A stretch of DNA of 64,000 nucleotides from Xenorhabdus koppenhoeferi (GCF_900116635.1 NZ_FPBJ01000014.1:1-64000); one strand, 5' to 3'. Positions 51,996 to 61,495 are shown, counted from the first letter of the stretch. Translations and numbers: made by a program. The notes: generated by a model not told the origin, from the sequence alone.

Positions 51996-53306
51996 ATGGT
52001 CTTTAAAGAACGCCAGATGACATTTGATAGCCATAGCCATCAGATAACCAATATAAATGTTTGGACACCTGACAGCCAGTGGCTGGTATACGATGTTCGT
52101 CCTGACGGAGCGTCTTTTACGGGCCTAACGATAGAAAAAATTCATATTGATAATGGGCAGACTGAAGTTGTTTATTTGGCAGGAAAGGGATCTCATGTTG
52201 GAGTGGTGACAGTGAGCCAACAGGAACCCGTTCGTTATGCATTCATTCATGGCCCAGAAAACCCAGATGCGCAATGGCAGTATAATTTCCATCACCGTCG
52301 TGGGGTGATTGTTTACGATACTCAGCCGCACATAGCGGTGAATATTGATGCACTGGATATTACTCCTCCCTATACCGCTGGAGCCTTGCGTGGTGGTACA
52401 CATGTTCACGTTTTCAGTCCTGACAGCAGTCGCTTGAGTTTTACCTATAACGACCATGTAATGCATGAGTTAGATCCTGCATTTGATTTACGTAATGTTG
52501 CTGTGGCTGTTCCGTTGAAATCCGTGGAGTCAGCAAAAAAACATCGGAGGGAATATGATGGCAGTTATTTTTCGGTTGTGGTCAGCCAAACTACTCCATC
52601 TCCCTGTCCCGGAAGTGATGACATTAATCGGGCTTATGAAGAAGGTTGGATAGGGAAAAGGGGATATTTAAAAGATAATGGTCAATGGCAGCGTTGGGCG
52701 CTGGCCTTTATAGGAGATACCTGCGCTGAAAATGGTAAAAAGATACCGGAAATTTTTCTCGTTGACCTGCCTGAAAATGATAGCGATTACTCTATTGCCA
52801 GTAGTCAGCCTTTGGCGGGTACTGAAACAACATTACCGGCTCCACCTGCGGGAGTAAAACAGAGGCGTTTAACGTTTACACATGATAAACGTTGGCCGGG
52901 TGTAGTGAATATACCCCGACATTGGTTGAGAACATCACCTGATGGCAGCAAAATCTGTTTTTTAATGAAAGATGACAATGGGATTGTCCAGATATGGTAT
53001 ATCTCGCCAAATGGTGGTGAGCCAATACAGATAACTCACCGTAGTGACAATATTCAGTCTGCATTTAGCTGGGATAGCTGTGGTCGGTTTATTGCCTGTG
53101 TTTGTGATAACAGTGTTGTACTCTGTGATAGTCAAAATGGCGAAATTCGGCGTTTGACGCAGCGTACCGAAGATGCTCCTTCCGCGGATGCAATTGTCAT
53201 ATCACCGGATGATCGCTATGTTGCTTTTATGCGTGATATTGAGGGTTATCGGCAGATATTTGTGGTTGAAACAGGAATGGATAGTGCCTATTGCAGAGAT
53301 GAATAA
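51996..53306 (+). CDS. yidR: YidR, DUF3748 beta-propeller protein
   Basis: 436 aa with repeated TolB/WD-like blades: NVWTPDSQWLVYDVRPDG, HVHVFSPDSSRLSFTYND, HWLRTSPDGSKICFLMKDD, and ISPDDRYVAFMRD. It aligns over its length with E. coli YidR, with a roughly 12-residue insert near GKRGYLKDNGQWQ. Function unknown. AAGGTAG before the ATG at 51996 supports this start. A degenerate ERIC follows. Confidence 0.92.
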   Translation: MVFKERQMTFDSHSHQITNINVWTPDSQWLVYDVRPDGASFTGLTIEKIHIDNGQTEVVYLAGKGSHVGVVTVSQQEPVRYAFIHGPENPDAQWQYNFHHRRGVIVYDTQPHIAVNIDALDITPPYTAGALRGGTHVHVFSPDSSRLSFTYNDHVMHELDPAFDLRNVAVAVPLKSVESAKKHRREYDGSYFSVVVSQTTPSPCPGSDDINRAYEEGWIGKRGYLKDNGQWQRWALAFIGDTCAENGKKIPEIFLVDLPENDSDYSIASSQPLAGTETTLPAPPAGVKQRRLTFTHDKRWPGVVNIPRHWLRTSPDGSKICFLMKDDNGIVQIWYISPNGGEPIQITHRSDNIQSAFSWDSCGRFIACVCDNSVVLCDSQNGEIRRLTQRTEDAPSADAIVISPDDRYVAFMRDIEGYRQIFVVETGMDSAYCRDE

Positions 53307-53310
53307 CAGC

Positions 53311-53450
53311 TATATCCTTGGTCTTTCAAGTTGCAGCTTTGCCGGCGGCACTCACTTAACCTTAGTCACCGTTTTTATAAACATACGGTTAGCTATGTTC
53401 TCGGGATTCGTTCCTTTGCCGTCGGGCTGAATCCAGAGATCCATTAAGTA
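53311..53450 (-). repeat. degenerate ERIC element
   Basis: The left part (TATATCCTTGGTCTTTCAAG, then TTGCAGCTTTGCCGGCGGCA) and right part (CTTTGCCGTCGGGCTGAATC) are recognisable as ERIC halves, but the centre is diverged (GTTTTTATAAACATACGG). It lies between the stop codons of yidR and yidQ. Confidence 0.7.
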
Positions 53451-53470
53451 CATGCTTCATTGTTAGTCGT

Positions 53471-53818
53471 TTATGACTCAGGTTCAGACAGTACAATACT
53501 GGTTTTTTCCAGCTGTTCAATACGATGTTTAGGGGATTGTTCCGCTTTATTTTGATTGGAGCGAACATAATCATAAGGGATCAGGAGTGTATCCAGAAAG
53601 GCAGAGAGTGGAAGGTCAACAGCAAGCAGGGGTTTAATGAACCATCCTGTCCGGCCATCTTTCAGCATATCTATATTAGTTTTGGCACCAGAATAATAAC
53701 CTTGGTGGGGGCCGCTATGCGTCATGATGCCAGAGCAACCCGTGACAAGTAACCATCCAAATGTGGTACATAGTATACATAGTAATAGAAGTACTTTACG
53801 GTTTTTCATCGTTTCCAT
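53471..53818 (-). CDS. yidQ: YidQ, YceK/YidQ-family lipoprotein
   Basis: 115 aa. A signal peptide ends in a lipobox LLVTGC, with Cys near residue 28, giving an outer- or inner-membrane lipoprotein. The body has the family signatures HQGYYSGAKTNIDML, PLLAVDLPLSAFLDTLLIPYDY. A second ATG at 53809 (MKNRKVLLLL) is an equally good start. Adjacent to yidR as in E. coli, but convergent, with a decayed ERIC in the gap. Confidence 0.9.
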   Translation of the reverse strand: METMKNRKVLLLLCILCTTFGWLLVTGCSGIMTHSGPHQGYYSGAKTNIDMLKDGRTGWFIKPLLAVDLPLSAFLDTLLIPYDYVRSNQNKAEQSPKHRIEQLEKTSIVLSEPES

Positions 53819-53961
53819 GATCTCACTGAGTTAATTTTCCAATGTTCAAATACTTTATTTACTTTTTAACGCTACTTTTTCCAAAGTGTAAAGATAAACC
53901 TTCAATACCATTTACTCTTTAATACTATTTACTATAGTCAGGTAGTATTCAGTTTGCTATA

Positions 53962-54088
53962 TATACCCGTCGTCTTTCAAGATGCAGCTTTGTTGGCTGC
54001 GCTCACTCACCCCAGTCACATAGTTAGCTATGCTCCTGGGGATTCATTCCCTTGCCGCCGCGCTGCATCTTGAAATCCATTGGGTATA
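53962..54088 (-). repeat. ERIC element, 127 bp (first of a tandem pair)
   Basis: TATACCC to GGGTATA, exactly 127 bp, with CTCACCCCAGTCACATAG and CTCCTGGGGATTCATTCCC. Its last TATA is also the first TATA of the next ERIC. Confidence 0.93.
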
Positions 54089-54211
54089 CACTTTGTCTTT
54101 CGAACTGCCTCTTTGTTGGCTGCGCTCGCTCACCCCGGTCACATAGTTATCTATGCTCCCGGGGATTTGCTCTCTTGCCGTCGCGATGCAACTTGAAATC
54201 CATTGTGTATA
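54085..54211 (-). repeat. ERIC element, 127 bp (second of a tandem pair)
   Basis: TATACAC to GTGTATA, exactly 127 bp, same orientation as the preceding copy and sharing its TATA (54085-54088). It belongs to the subtype with CCCCGGTCAC and GATTTGCTCTC seen at 23324, 35693 and 58657, while its neighbour is the other subtype. Confidence 0.93.
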
Positions 54212-54671
54212 GCACTTATCGTTAAATTTAATAATTTTTTTGATGGAAATTTTCATTCACTTTTGATTTCAATCTTCAAGTAGTCGCTGATCTTTTTCGA
54301 ATCATTCTGCCGTGTCAATATGGGTATTATTAAGCAAAACTGGAAAGTTTTGTAATGAAATGTCAGATGAATTTTACATGTTTTGTCCCGGAATTTTTAT
54401 CAATACCCATACAATGATTGCTTTTACACAAAGCAGAATCCCGCCTTGCCACAATGTAAGGTTAAATAAATGTAGAGTTAAATAAATTAAAACTAATAAA
54501 TATTTTTATAATAAGAAAACGGTTTCATAAAGTTGAGTGAATAATATATTATGTAGTACACATAAAAACCATAGATGCAGAAATATTTAATACTATGCAA
54601 TACTTATATAAATAAAATTTCATAATAAATAATTGGAATTGATGTTATGGTTGACTATTAGGTTGTGATAT
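54212..54671. other. AT-rich upstream region of azlC
   Basis: 460 bp without a gene. It contains a palindrome CAAAAC-TGGAAA-GTTTTG (54335-54352). No protein or RNA gene is seen; it probably holds the azlCD promoter. Confidence 0.45.
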
Positions 54672-55433
54672 ATGAAAAATGAAAATGATATACAGAAAAT
54701 GGAAAGTAGCTTTGTTGAAAAAAATAGAAAGATTAAATATCTCTCTTTGCCCTGCAGAGCATTTTGGCTTGGAATGTATAACATGTTGCCACTGTGTTTA
54801 TCTGTTATTCCTTGGGGAATATTAGCTGGATCAATGGCTGTCGAATCGGGTTTAACACTGTGGCAGAGTATCGGTATGTCTGTAATCCTGTTTGCTGGTG
54901 CAGCCCAGCTAGTCACATTAGGATTATTGACATCAGGTGCCAGTATTCTCACTATTATTATTTCTATTTTTTTTCTTACCTCTCAGCATTTTCTCTATGG
55001 ACTAACATTGCGTGAATATGTAGCAAGTTTAAAAATTCGCTATAGACTATCAATAGGTTTTTTACTGACTGATGAACTATTTGCTTTAAGTTGTGCTCAG
55101 CGTGATAAAGAAAAATTAACGCCTGGCTATTTAATTGGTGCAGGACTTTGTTTTTATTTATGTTGGAATTTATTCAGCCTGATAGGGATATTTATGGCAT
55201 CATCCATCCCAAATCTATCTGATTATCATCTTGATTTTTCCATCATCGCAACATTTATAACTATAATTGTTCCGATGATAAAAAGAATTAGTGTGCTGGG
55301 TGGAGTACTATTTTCACTGATTTTATCGATGGTGTTATCATACCTTCATATTGAGGGTGCTATAATTATTGCCGGTGTTAGTGGAATGTTTTTTTCAGTA
55401 TTTATCGCTAAATTAATGAAGGAGTCAGTATGA
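54672..55433 (+). CDS. azlC: AzlC-family branched-chain amino acid exporter, large subunit
   Basis: 253 aa inner-membrane protein with about seven or eight helices. Family signatures are LPLCLSVIPWGILAGSMA, ILFAGAAQLVTLGLL and FFLTSQHFLYGLTLREY. AzlCD (YgaZH type) proteins export branched-chain amino acids. The product partner overlaps by 4 bp downstream. A valine-pyruvate aminotransferase gene (avtA) 3.2 kb away may point to shared amino acid handling. AT-rich coding DNA suggests an accessory origin. Confidence 0.9.
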   Translation: MKNENDIQKMESSFVEKNRKIKYLSLPCRAFWLGMYNMLPLCLSVIPWGILAGSMAVESGLTLWQSIGMSVILFAGAAQLVTLGLLTSGASILTIIISIFFLTSQHFLYGLTLREYVASLKIRYRLSIGFLLTDELFALSCAQRDKEKLTPGYLIGAGLCFYLCWNLFSLIGIFMASSIPNLSDYHLDFSIIATFITIIVPMIKRISVLGGVLFSLILSMVLSYLHIEGAIIIAGVSGMFFSVFIAKLMKESV

Positions 55434-55741
55434 GTTGGACTTTAATTTTTGTATTGGGAGGTATTATATTTTTAAACCGATATATATTTCTGGAACCTAA
55501 GATGCCAGTTAAATTACCTCAATTTATCAACGAAGCTTTAAAGTATTCAGCACCTTGCTTACTTATCGCCATTTGTGGCCCCATTATTCTAATGGAGAAT
55601 GGGGAGTTAAGAGGGTTTACAAATAACCCTTATCTTTGGGGAGCGTTATTAACTGCGTTATTTTCTTTTTTTATTCGTAATCTTGTAGTCTGCGTTATTC
55701 TTAGTTTGATGGTTTTTTATATATTATTGGCTTTTCTATAG
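55430..55741 (+). CDS. azlD: AzlD-family small subunit of the exporter
   Basis: 103 aa, about three or four membrane helices, starting in the ATGA overlap with azlC. The family features are the FLNRYIFLEPKMPVKLP segment and EALKYSAPCLLIAI. It forms the two-part exporter with AzlC. Confidence 0.88.
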   Translation: MSWTLIFVLGGIIFLNRYIFLEPKMPVKLPQFINEALKYSAPCLLIAICGPIILMENGELRGFTNNPYLWGALLTALFSFFIRNLVVCVILSLMVFYILLAFL

Positions 55742-55977
55742 TGGAAGAGAATTAATACTACAGTTTTAAAGATTAAATAAGCAGGATGCTGGCTCAACAC
55801 TATGTTTTATGGCTGTTATGATTTTTAAGTACATAATATGAATCTGCACCTTAATCAGTTAATCTATAACTTTTTAGGTGCAGTGGACTATTAAGGGATC
55901 TTTACTTTTATATTAAAATCAATAAAAACGACTTTTTCCATAATATATTTTAGAGAAACTATCACTCTATATTTTCA

Positions 55978-56394
55978 TTATTTAAATAATGAGAATTTTT
56001 TTGTCAGTGGTGATAGAATTTCTCGATCCCCATAAAGTGCTACTGCTACAAAATCTAACTCTTCTACAGGGGCATTTAAAGTATCTTCTTCTTGTTGTTC
56101 GGCGGAATGAGAAATCATGCTCGTTGTGAAAAAATTATACTGAATTTTTTCTTGATGGCATTTCTCTGTTAATGTTTTCAATTGGTTACTGTTTTTAGCT
56201 TTTAATATCACTATAGGATAGTGACTGATATTAGCTACAAATTCACTGCTTTCATTATAATAACGATGAAAAGATATCCCTTGAACAGAATCAACAATAC
56301 CAGCCGTCAAATGGCAAGCGGCATTGAATAGTATGCTATTTTCATGATTATTATTTAAAATTACGTAAATTTTTTTATCATTATCTTCGTACAT
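55978..56394 (-). CDS. DUF2000-family protein
   Basis: 138 aa. It matches the DUF2000 pattern: a strand (KIYVILNNNHENSILFNAACHLTAGI), HYPIVILKAKN in the middle, FFTTSMISH, and the C-terminal VALYGDREILSPLTKKFSLFK. The fold is related to peptidyl-tRNA hydrolase 2, but no enzymatic role is established. It starts one base after the desaturase stop, so it is translated as part of that operon and is likely to serve the same pathway. Confidence 0.75.
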   Translation of the reverse strand: MYEDNDKKIYVILNNNHENSILFNAACHLTAGIVDSVQGISFHRYYNESSEFVANISHYPIVILKAKNSNQLKTLTEKCHQEKIQYNFFTTSMISHSAEQQEEDTLNAPVEELDFVAVALYGDREILSPLTKKFSLFK

Positions 56395-56395
56395 A

Positions 56396-57511
56396 TCAAA
56401 CCTCTGCTTTTGAAAGTGATATAAAACTGTTCATGACCATATTACGTATCCCCCAAATTTCTTGTAGAACAATTTTTTCATTTTGTGTCATTACGGCTTG
56501 TTGTCTTAGGTAGATGCTATTTTGCCAATAGATTGAAGACTGGCCTAATTCACCTGCCAAATGATGCCAATCATGTACAGGTAAGTCGCCACACAGGATC
56601 ATTATTCGGCATGGGGCATGAAAAAACAGCATCTTAAGCCACCAACTTATTTTAGACAGTATATTGCTATTAGTTGGATATATTTCTCCAGTAAATCGCC
56701 CCCAACAACGTCTGGCGTAATCGTCAAGATCTTTAGGCGAGTGTTTGGTGATCAACCAAGCATGTTCGGTTAAAAACTGCAGTAATGAGCTGATATGGTA
56801 GATCACAAAATAAGGAATATAGATACACAATATTGACAGAACAGGTTCGAAGAATACAGGTACAATTAATATCGCTAACCAGATAACGGCAAATAAGCTT
56901 TCTATCAGTGATCCACGAAAGATAAAACTATTAATACGTGACCAGAAGAAACGTAAGTGAAACATAGGGCTGATAATCGTTAAAAATAAAAGCTTCTTGT
57001 AATAACTTACTGGCATACCAGGAATGAACCCTAGACTCTTTAAAAAAGCAGCATCGCTATCTTCTTCAGTTGTAAAGTTTTTTTCGTTATGGTGTCCTAA
57101 ATGATCGACTGTATAATCACGCCCATTCTGAGATACCGGAATAATCGTACAAAGTGCTAACATTACGCGGTTAAGTAACTTATTACTATTAAACAGGCAA
57201 CGATGTACAGCATGATGTGCATATGTTACCTGTATTTTTCTTAAACATCCTACTGTAATAACCCAGCAAATAGGAATAATGATAAACCATAATATACCAG
57301 GAATATAAGGTAATACTAAAATAGCGCCGAGTGTAGAGGTAATAAATATTAATACTGTTAAAATGAATTCTGTTATTGCTGATAATTTTATACGAGACTG
57401 TCCTGCTATTGGTTTCCCCGTTATTATAGTTAATGGTTTCTGGAAAATATTTGGAAGTATTTGCATACTTTCCCGTATATGACTTGAAAAATAATTTTTA
57501 TCATTTGACAT
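56396..57511 (-). CDS. fatty-acid-desaturase-like membrane di-iron enzyme
   Basis: 371 aa with hydrophobic segments in pairs and three histidine clusters of the membrane desaturase/hydroxylase family: HHAVH (near 97), HLGHH (near 132) and a distal HDWHH (near 321). These bind the di-iron centre that oxidises an alkyl chain or related substrate. The substrate is unknown. The ATG overlaps the reductase stop (TAATG), so electrons very likely come from that ferredoxin-reductase. Low GC and lack of an E. coli counterpart mark the operon as accessory. Confidence 0.85.
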   Translation of the reverse strand: MSNDKNYFSSHIRESMQILPNIFQKPLTIITGKPIAGQSRIKLSAITEFILTVLIFITSTLGAILVLPYIPGILWFIIIPICWVITVGCLRKIQVTYAHHAVHRCLFNSNKLLNRVMLALCTIIPVSQNGRDYTVDHLGHHNEKNFTTEEDSDAAFLKSLGFIPGMPVSYYKKLLFLTIISPMFHLRFFWSRINSFIFRGSLIESLFAVIWLAILIVPVFFEPVLSILCIYIPYFVIYHISSLLQFLTEHAWLITKHSPKDLDDYARRCWGRFTGEIYPTNSNILSKISWWLKMLFFHAPCRIMILCGDLPVHDWHHLAGELGQSSIYWQNSIYLRQQAVMTQNEKIVLQEIWGIRNMVMNSFISLSKAEV

Positions 57512-58410
57512 TAGAAACTCTCCTGAACAATAGACGAACGGCTTTTTTCAATTAGCACTCTATTATCAAAAAATAATTGATTTAACTCAGGTGTACCACA
57601 AACAATATACGTAGCATTACTTTCTTGGCTACTCTTTAAATAGTTATTTACTTCATCTATATTCATGCAATAGTCTTTAGTAATTGGATGTTTTTTTTTA
57701 AAATCAGAGATCAATAGATCATGATATTTGCCGAGGCTTTTTTTTCTGCTTGTAGAAATAATTGTTGGGTTTATTAAATATTTTGAACATAATTTGTCTA
57801 AAAGAGTCAGTGCCACTCCCATCCCACTTCCTGTCGCAATAGCCAGACCAGTGCTAGGAGTTGTATTAAAATTAGGCAGTCTAAATTCTCCTTGAGGTTG
57901 AGAAATAAAAATTTCTTGGCCATGACGAGAATCAGCTAAAAGATTTGATACTTCACCACGGGGATGTTTTTTGACATGTAATATTAAATGTTTTTCATTA
58001 ATATTGACAATTGAATATTTACGTTGGCTACTTTTTTGTTTATCAAAAGTAAGATCAATATATTGCCCTTCTTGTTCTTCATCGAATTCAATAGAAGGAG
58101 CAAAAAGGCCGACTTTAATAATGTCATTACCTAATTGGGTAATATTATCAATATTCGCTTTATGCCATTGCTTATTATATTCTAAAGTTATGTCACTATC
58201 GCTACTAAATTGACAGGCTAACACGGTCGAACCGTTAATGAATACTTCGCAACGTCTGCATGTTCCAACTCTACAGTTATGAGGTAATAGAATATTCTGG
58301 CGTAATGCACCTTCCAGTACGGTTTCGTTTTCCTTTTGGATGAAATTACCATACCTACTGGTAATGTTGAATCCTTTCTTTTCTTTCTTTCGATTAAATA
58401 AACCGAACAT
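57511..58410 (-). CDS. ferredoxin-domain NAD(P)H oxidoreductase
   Basis: 299 aa. An N-terminal plant-type [2Fe-2S] domain (about 12-90) has C-R-V-G-T-C-R-R-C and a fourth Cys in VLACQF. The FAD-binding region has RKYSIVN and GEVSNLL. The NAD-binding region has GLAIATGSGMGVALTLL, and the end has YIVCGTPELNQ. This is the one-protein electron chain typical of reductases serving oxygenases and desaturases. It is the first gene of the reductase-desaturase-DUF2000 operon, with an ERIC about 250 bp upstream. Confidence 0.87.
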   Translation of the reverse strand: MFGLFNRKKEKKGFNITSRYGNFIQKENETVLEGALRQNILLPHNCRVGTCRRCEVFINGSTVLACQFSSDSDITLEYNKQWHKANIDNITQLGNDIIKVGLFAPSIEFDEEQEGQYIDLTFDKQKSSQRKYSIVNINEKHLILHVKKHPRGEVSNLLADSRHGQEIFISQPQGEFRLPNFNTTPSTGLAIATGSGMGVALTLLDKLCSKYLINPTIISTSRKKSLGKYHDLLISDFKKKHPITKDYCMNIDEVNNYLKSSQESNATYIVCGTPELNQLFFDNRVLIEKSRSSIVQESF

Positions 58411-58934
58411 ATCTTTCCCCTAAGTTTTAATAAAACTAATAAATAATTACATTGTGAATGTAATATTGAATTATTTAAGTTTGAATTTTAATGTGTTTAT
58501 TAAATGAAAATCCATATCATTACGTATATTTTTTTAATCTAAAATAAATAATAGTCATTAAATTATTATTTTTGCTTTGTTGTTTGATTACTTGGTGAGT
58601 TTTTGGATTCATAATGTGAATAAAAGATAATGCGTATATTATAAAAATGATGGGTATATACACAATGGATTTCAAGTTGCATCGCGACGGCAAGCGAGCA
58701 AATTCCCGGGAGCATAGATAACTATGTGACCGGGGTGAGCGAGCGCAGCCAACAAAGAGACAGTTTGAAAGACGAAGTGTATAGTTTTTTATTATGTTAG
58801 TGAGAGTTACTTATCTTTATTAGCGTGATAACTTTAATAAAAATAGGGAGTAACTCTCATGGATACATAATGTGCTGAATACATGAGGTTATTGAGCCTA
58901 CAATCAATAACTATTGTATAACTATTGTTACAGA
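58411..58934. other. gap between the reductase operon and avtA
   Basis: 524 bp. Very AT-rich up to 58650 (probable promoter of the reductase operon on the minus strand), then an ERIC at 58657-58783 and a short stretch before the avtA stop. No further gene is seen. Confidence 0.5.
58657..58783 (+). repeat. ERIC element, 127 bp
   Basis: TATACAC to GTGTATA, exactly 127 bp, with ATGTGACCGGGGTGAGCG. It is nearly identical to the copies at 23324 and 35693, suggesting recent spread of one subtype. Confidence 0.93.
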
Positions 58935-60233
58935 TCAGTATCCAGCTTCTTTATGGGCGATCTCAATCTCTTCAGACAGAATGCGGATGCCTTCTTCGAT
59001 TTTCTCTACATCAGGCACATAATTCATACGCATACACTGGTGGGCATGAGGCCAGTCATGTTCCAAGCCCGGAAAGAAGAAATGACCCGGGACCATCAGC
59101 ACTTTCCGTTTTTTCAACCGCTGATAAAGCACCTCTGTTGTGATTGGCAAATTTTTGAACCAGAGCCAAAGGAATATTGCCCCTTCCGGTTTATGGATCA
59201 GACAGCGCTCTTCTGACATATGGCGGCGAATAATCTCAATCACATTATCTACCCGCTTTTTATAAAACGGCTGGATAACATCCTGTGATAAGCGGAACAG
59301 ATCATTGCGTCTGATCATTTCCAGCGCGATAGCAGGCCCGACACCGCCCGGAGATAGGCTGATAATGCCATTCATATTGCTGACAGCATTGATAATTTTT
59401 TCATTGGCGATGATTATCCCACAGCGGGAACCCGGCAGGCCAAGTTTGGACAGGCTCATGCACAGAATAATATTAGGATTCCATAGCGGGGTAGCTTCAC
59501 TGAAAATAATGCTGGGGAATGGCACTCCGTAGGCATTGTCAATCAATAACGGGATTTGGTGCTGTTGAGACAGCCCATCCAAGCGCAGCAACTCTTCGTC
59601 GGTGATGACATTGCCTGTTGGGTTGGTTGGTCGTGAGACACAAATCAGGTTGATATCTTCAGTAATATTCAAGTGATCGAAATCGACACGATACTTGAAT
59701 TGGCCATCAGGCAGTAATTCAATATTCGGTTTATTGGCGACAAATAACCCTTCATCCAAACCTGAATCCGAATAACCGATATATTCTGGGGCAAGAGGAA
59801 ACAAAACCCGCTTCATTGAACCGTCTTCTGCACGACCAGCCAATAAGTTGAACAGATAGAAAAAGGCACTTTGGCTACCATTGGTCAACGCAATATTTTG
59901 CGGATGGATTTCCCAGCCAAGTTTTTCTCGCAATTCTCGGGCCAGAGCAGTTATCAGCGAATTTTTTCCTTGTGGCCCATCATAATTACATAGGGTTTCG
60001 CTTAATTGGCCACTTGATGCTAAGTCAATTAATATCTGCTGAAAATACGCATCCATTTCAGGAATATATGCTGGATTTCCTCCACCTAGCATAATTGCGC
60101 CGGGTGTTCTCAGACCTTGGTTAAGATCAGTCATCAGTCGGGTAATTCCCGAATCTTGCGTAAATTTGTTGCCGAATTGCGAAAATTTCATAACGGTTTT
60201 TACGTCTGTTTTTGTATGAGAAAAAGACACCAT
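58935..60233 (-). CDS. avtA: valine-pyruvate aminotransferase
   Basis: 432 aa from the ATG at 60233, chosen for AGGCGGAG just upstream. The E. coli start would correspond to 60191 (MKFSQFGNKF), and the frame is open to 60257. PLP enzyme of fold type I exchanging amino groups between valine and pyruvate/alanine. PLP-site features are GGGNPAYIPEMD, NYDGPQGK, SRPTNPTGNVI, DNAYGVPFP and the Schiff-base Lys in MSLSKLGLPGSRCG. The whole length matches E. coli AvtA. It is the only core amino acid enzyme beside the AzlCD and desaturase genes. Confidence 0.96.
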   Translation of the reverse strand: MVSFSHTKTDVKTVMKFSQFGNKFTQDSGITRLMTDLNQGLRTPGAIMLGGGNPAYIPEMDAYFQQILIDLASSGQLSETLCNYDGPQGKNSLITALARELREKLGWEIHPQNIALTNGSQSAFFYLFNLLAGRAEDGSMKRVLFPLAPEYIGYSDSGLDEGLFVANKPNIELLPDGQFKYRVDFDHLNITEDINLICVSRPTNPTGNVITDEELLRLDGLSQQHQIPLLIDNAYGVPFPSIIFSEATPLWNPNIILCMSLSKLGLPGSRCGIIIANEKIINAVSNMNGIISLSPGGVGPAIALEMIRRNDLFRLSQDVIQPFYKKRVDNVIEIIRRHMSEERCLIHKPEGAIFLWLWFKNLPITTEVLYQRLKKRKVLMVPGHFFFPGLEHDWPHAHQCMRMNYVPDVEKIEEGIRILSEEIEIAHKEAGY

Positions 60234-60347
60234 ACTCCGCCTATTATTAGGGTGCAATGGGGAAAAATAAGTATTCTATGTTTTTATATAGCGCATTGTG
60301 GTTATTGATTGAATTTAAAAACTGGATATTTATGATTAATCTGGTTT

Positions 60348-60412
60348 TATACCCGTCGTCTTTCAAGTTGCAGCTTTGTTGGCTGCGCTCACTCACCCCA
60401 GTCACATAGTTA
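60348..60412 (-). repeat. half ERIC element upstream of glyQ
   Basis: TATACCCGTCGTCTTTCAAG through CTCACCCCAGTCACATAGTT is the first half of an ERIC, then the match stops abruptly at about 60412. The 329-bp gap between avtA and glyQ otherwise holds the glyQ promoter region. Confidence 0.85.
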
Positions 60413-60502
60413 CCCAACCACAACGAGTCATTTCCTTGCTCATGAACCGAACTCTCCTACAGATAAGGTGAATAATCACACTCATTTTAGCTGTATATCT
60501 TA

Positions 60503-60524
60503 CGGTCAGAGGGTATACTGACCG
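60503..60524 (+). promoter_or_regulatory. palindrome with TATACT box in the glyQ upstream region
   Basis: CGGTCAG (60503-60509) and CTGACCG (60518-60524) are perfect inverted repeats flanking GGGTATACT. TATACT reads as a sigma-70 -10 box, placing transcription start about 30 bases before glyQ. A dyad over the -10 could be an operator. No known regulator can be named. Confidence 0.4.
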
Positions 60525-60562
60525 CTTTCGTTTAATTTATATGTATCGCGTGCGGATTCAAC

Positions 60563-61486
60563 ATGCAAAAGTTTGATACCAAAACCTTTCAGGGGCTAAT
60601 CCTGACATTGCAGGATTACTGGGCTAATCAAGGCTGTACCATTGTCCAACCACTGGATATGGAAGTCGGCGCAGGAACCTCTCATCCTATAACTTGTCTG
60701 CGTGCTTTGGGACCGGAGCCTATTGCAGCAGCTTATGTGCAACCTTCTCGTCGCCCGACTGACGGACGTTATGGTGAAAACCCGAACCGCCTCCAACACT
60801 ACTACCAATTTCAAGTTATCATCAAGCCATCCCCGGCTAACATTCAGGAGCTGTATCTTGGCTCTTTGAAAGCCTTGGGGCTTGATCCTACTGTCCACGA
60901 TATCCGCTTTGTTGAAGATAACTGGGAAAACCCGACATTGGGTGCCTGGGGGTTGGGCTGGGAAGTCTGGCTGAATGGCATGGAGGTGACTCAGTTTACT
61001 TACTTCCAGCAGGTGGGTGGCCTTGAGTGCAAACCTGTGACCGGTGAAATTACTTACGGCTTAGAACGCCTTGCGATGTACATTCAGGGCGTGGACAGCG
61101 TTTACAATCTGGTATGGAGCGATGGCCCGCTGGGTAAAACCACGTATGGCGATATTTATCACCAGAATGAAGTTGAGCAGTCTACTTATAACTTTGAGCA
61201 CGCTGATGTGGATTTCCTGTTTACCTGCTTTGAGCAATACGAAAAAGAAGCCCAGGAATTGCTGGCGCTGGAGACTCCGCTGCCACTGCCAGCTTATGAA
61301 CGCATTCTGAAAGCGGGTCATACTTTCAACTTGCTGGATGCCCGCAAAGCGATTTCTGTGACTGAACGTCAGCGATATATCCTGCGCATCCGCACCCTGA
61401 CCAAAGCAGTGGCTGAAGCTTATTATGCCTCCCGCGAGGCGCTTGGCTTCCCTATGTGTAATAAGACTATGTGTAATAAGAACTGA
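60563..61486 (+). CDS. glyQ: glycyl-tRNA synthetase alpha subunit
   Basis: 307 aa catalytic subunit of the bacterial alpha2-beta2 GlyRS. It aligns closely with E. coli Gly[59 protein letters not shown]. The C-terminus carries a small tandem duplication: ATGTGTAATAAGACT is repeated so that the protein ends [10 protein letters not shown] where relatives have a single MCNK. glyS begins 10 bp later. Confidence 0.98.
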   Translation: MQKFDTKTFQGLILTLQDYWANQGCTIVQPLDMEVGAGTSHPITCLRALGPEPIAAAYVQPSRRPTDGRYGENPNRLQHYYQFQVIIKPSPANIQELYLGSLKALGLDPTVHDIRFVEDNWENPTLGAWGLGWEVWLNGMEVTQFTYFQQVGGLECKPVTGEITYGLERLAMYIQGVDSVYNLVWSDGPLGKTTYGDIYHQNEVEQSTYNFEHADVDFLFTCFEQYEKEAQELLALETPLPLPAYERILKAGHTFNLLDARKAISVTERQRYILRIRTLTKAVAEAYYASREALGFPMCNKTMCNKN

Positions 61487-61495
61487 GAGGCCATC

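Noticed and set aside
54044-54256. 70-residue minus-strand frame in the tandem ERICs
   Set aside because: It is a translation of the ERIC palindromes; similar frames recur at other ERIC copies.
54335-54352. CAAAAC/GTTTTG palindrome upstream of azlC as an operator
   Set aside because: A six-base AT-rich dyad is expected by chance in such DNA; no regulator motif is recognised.
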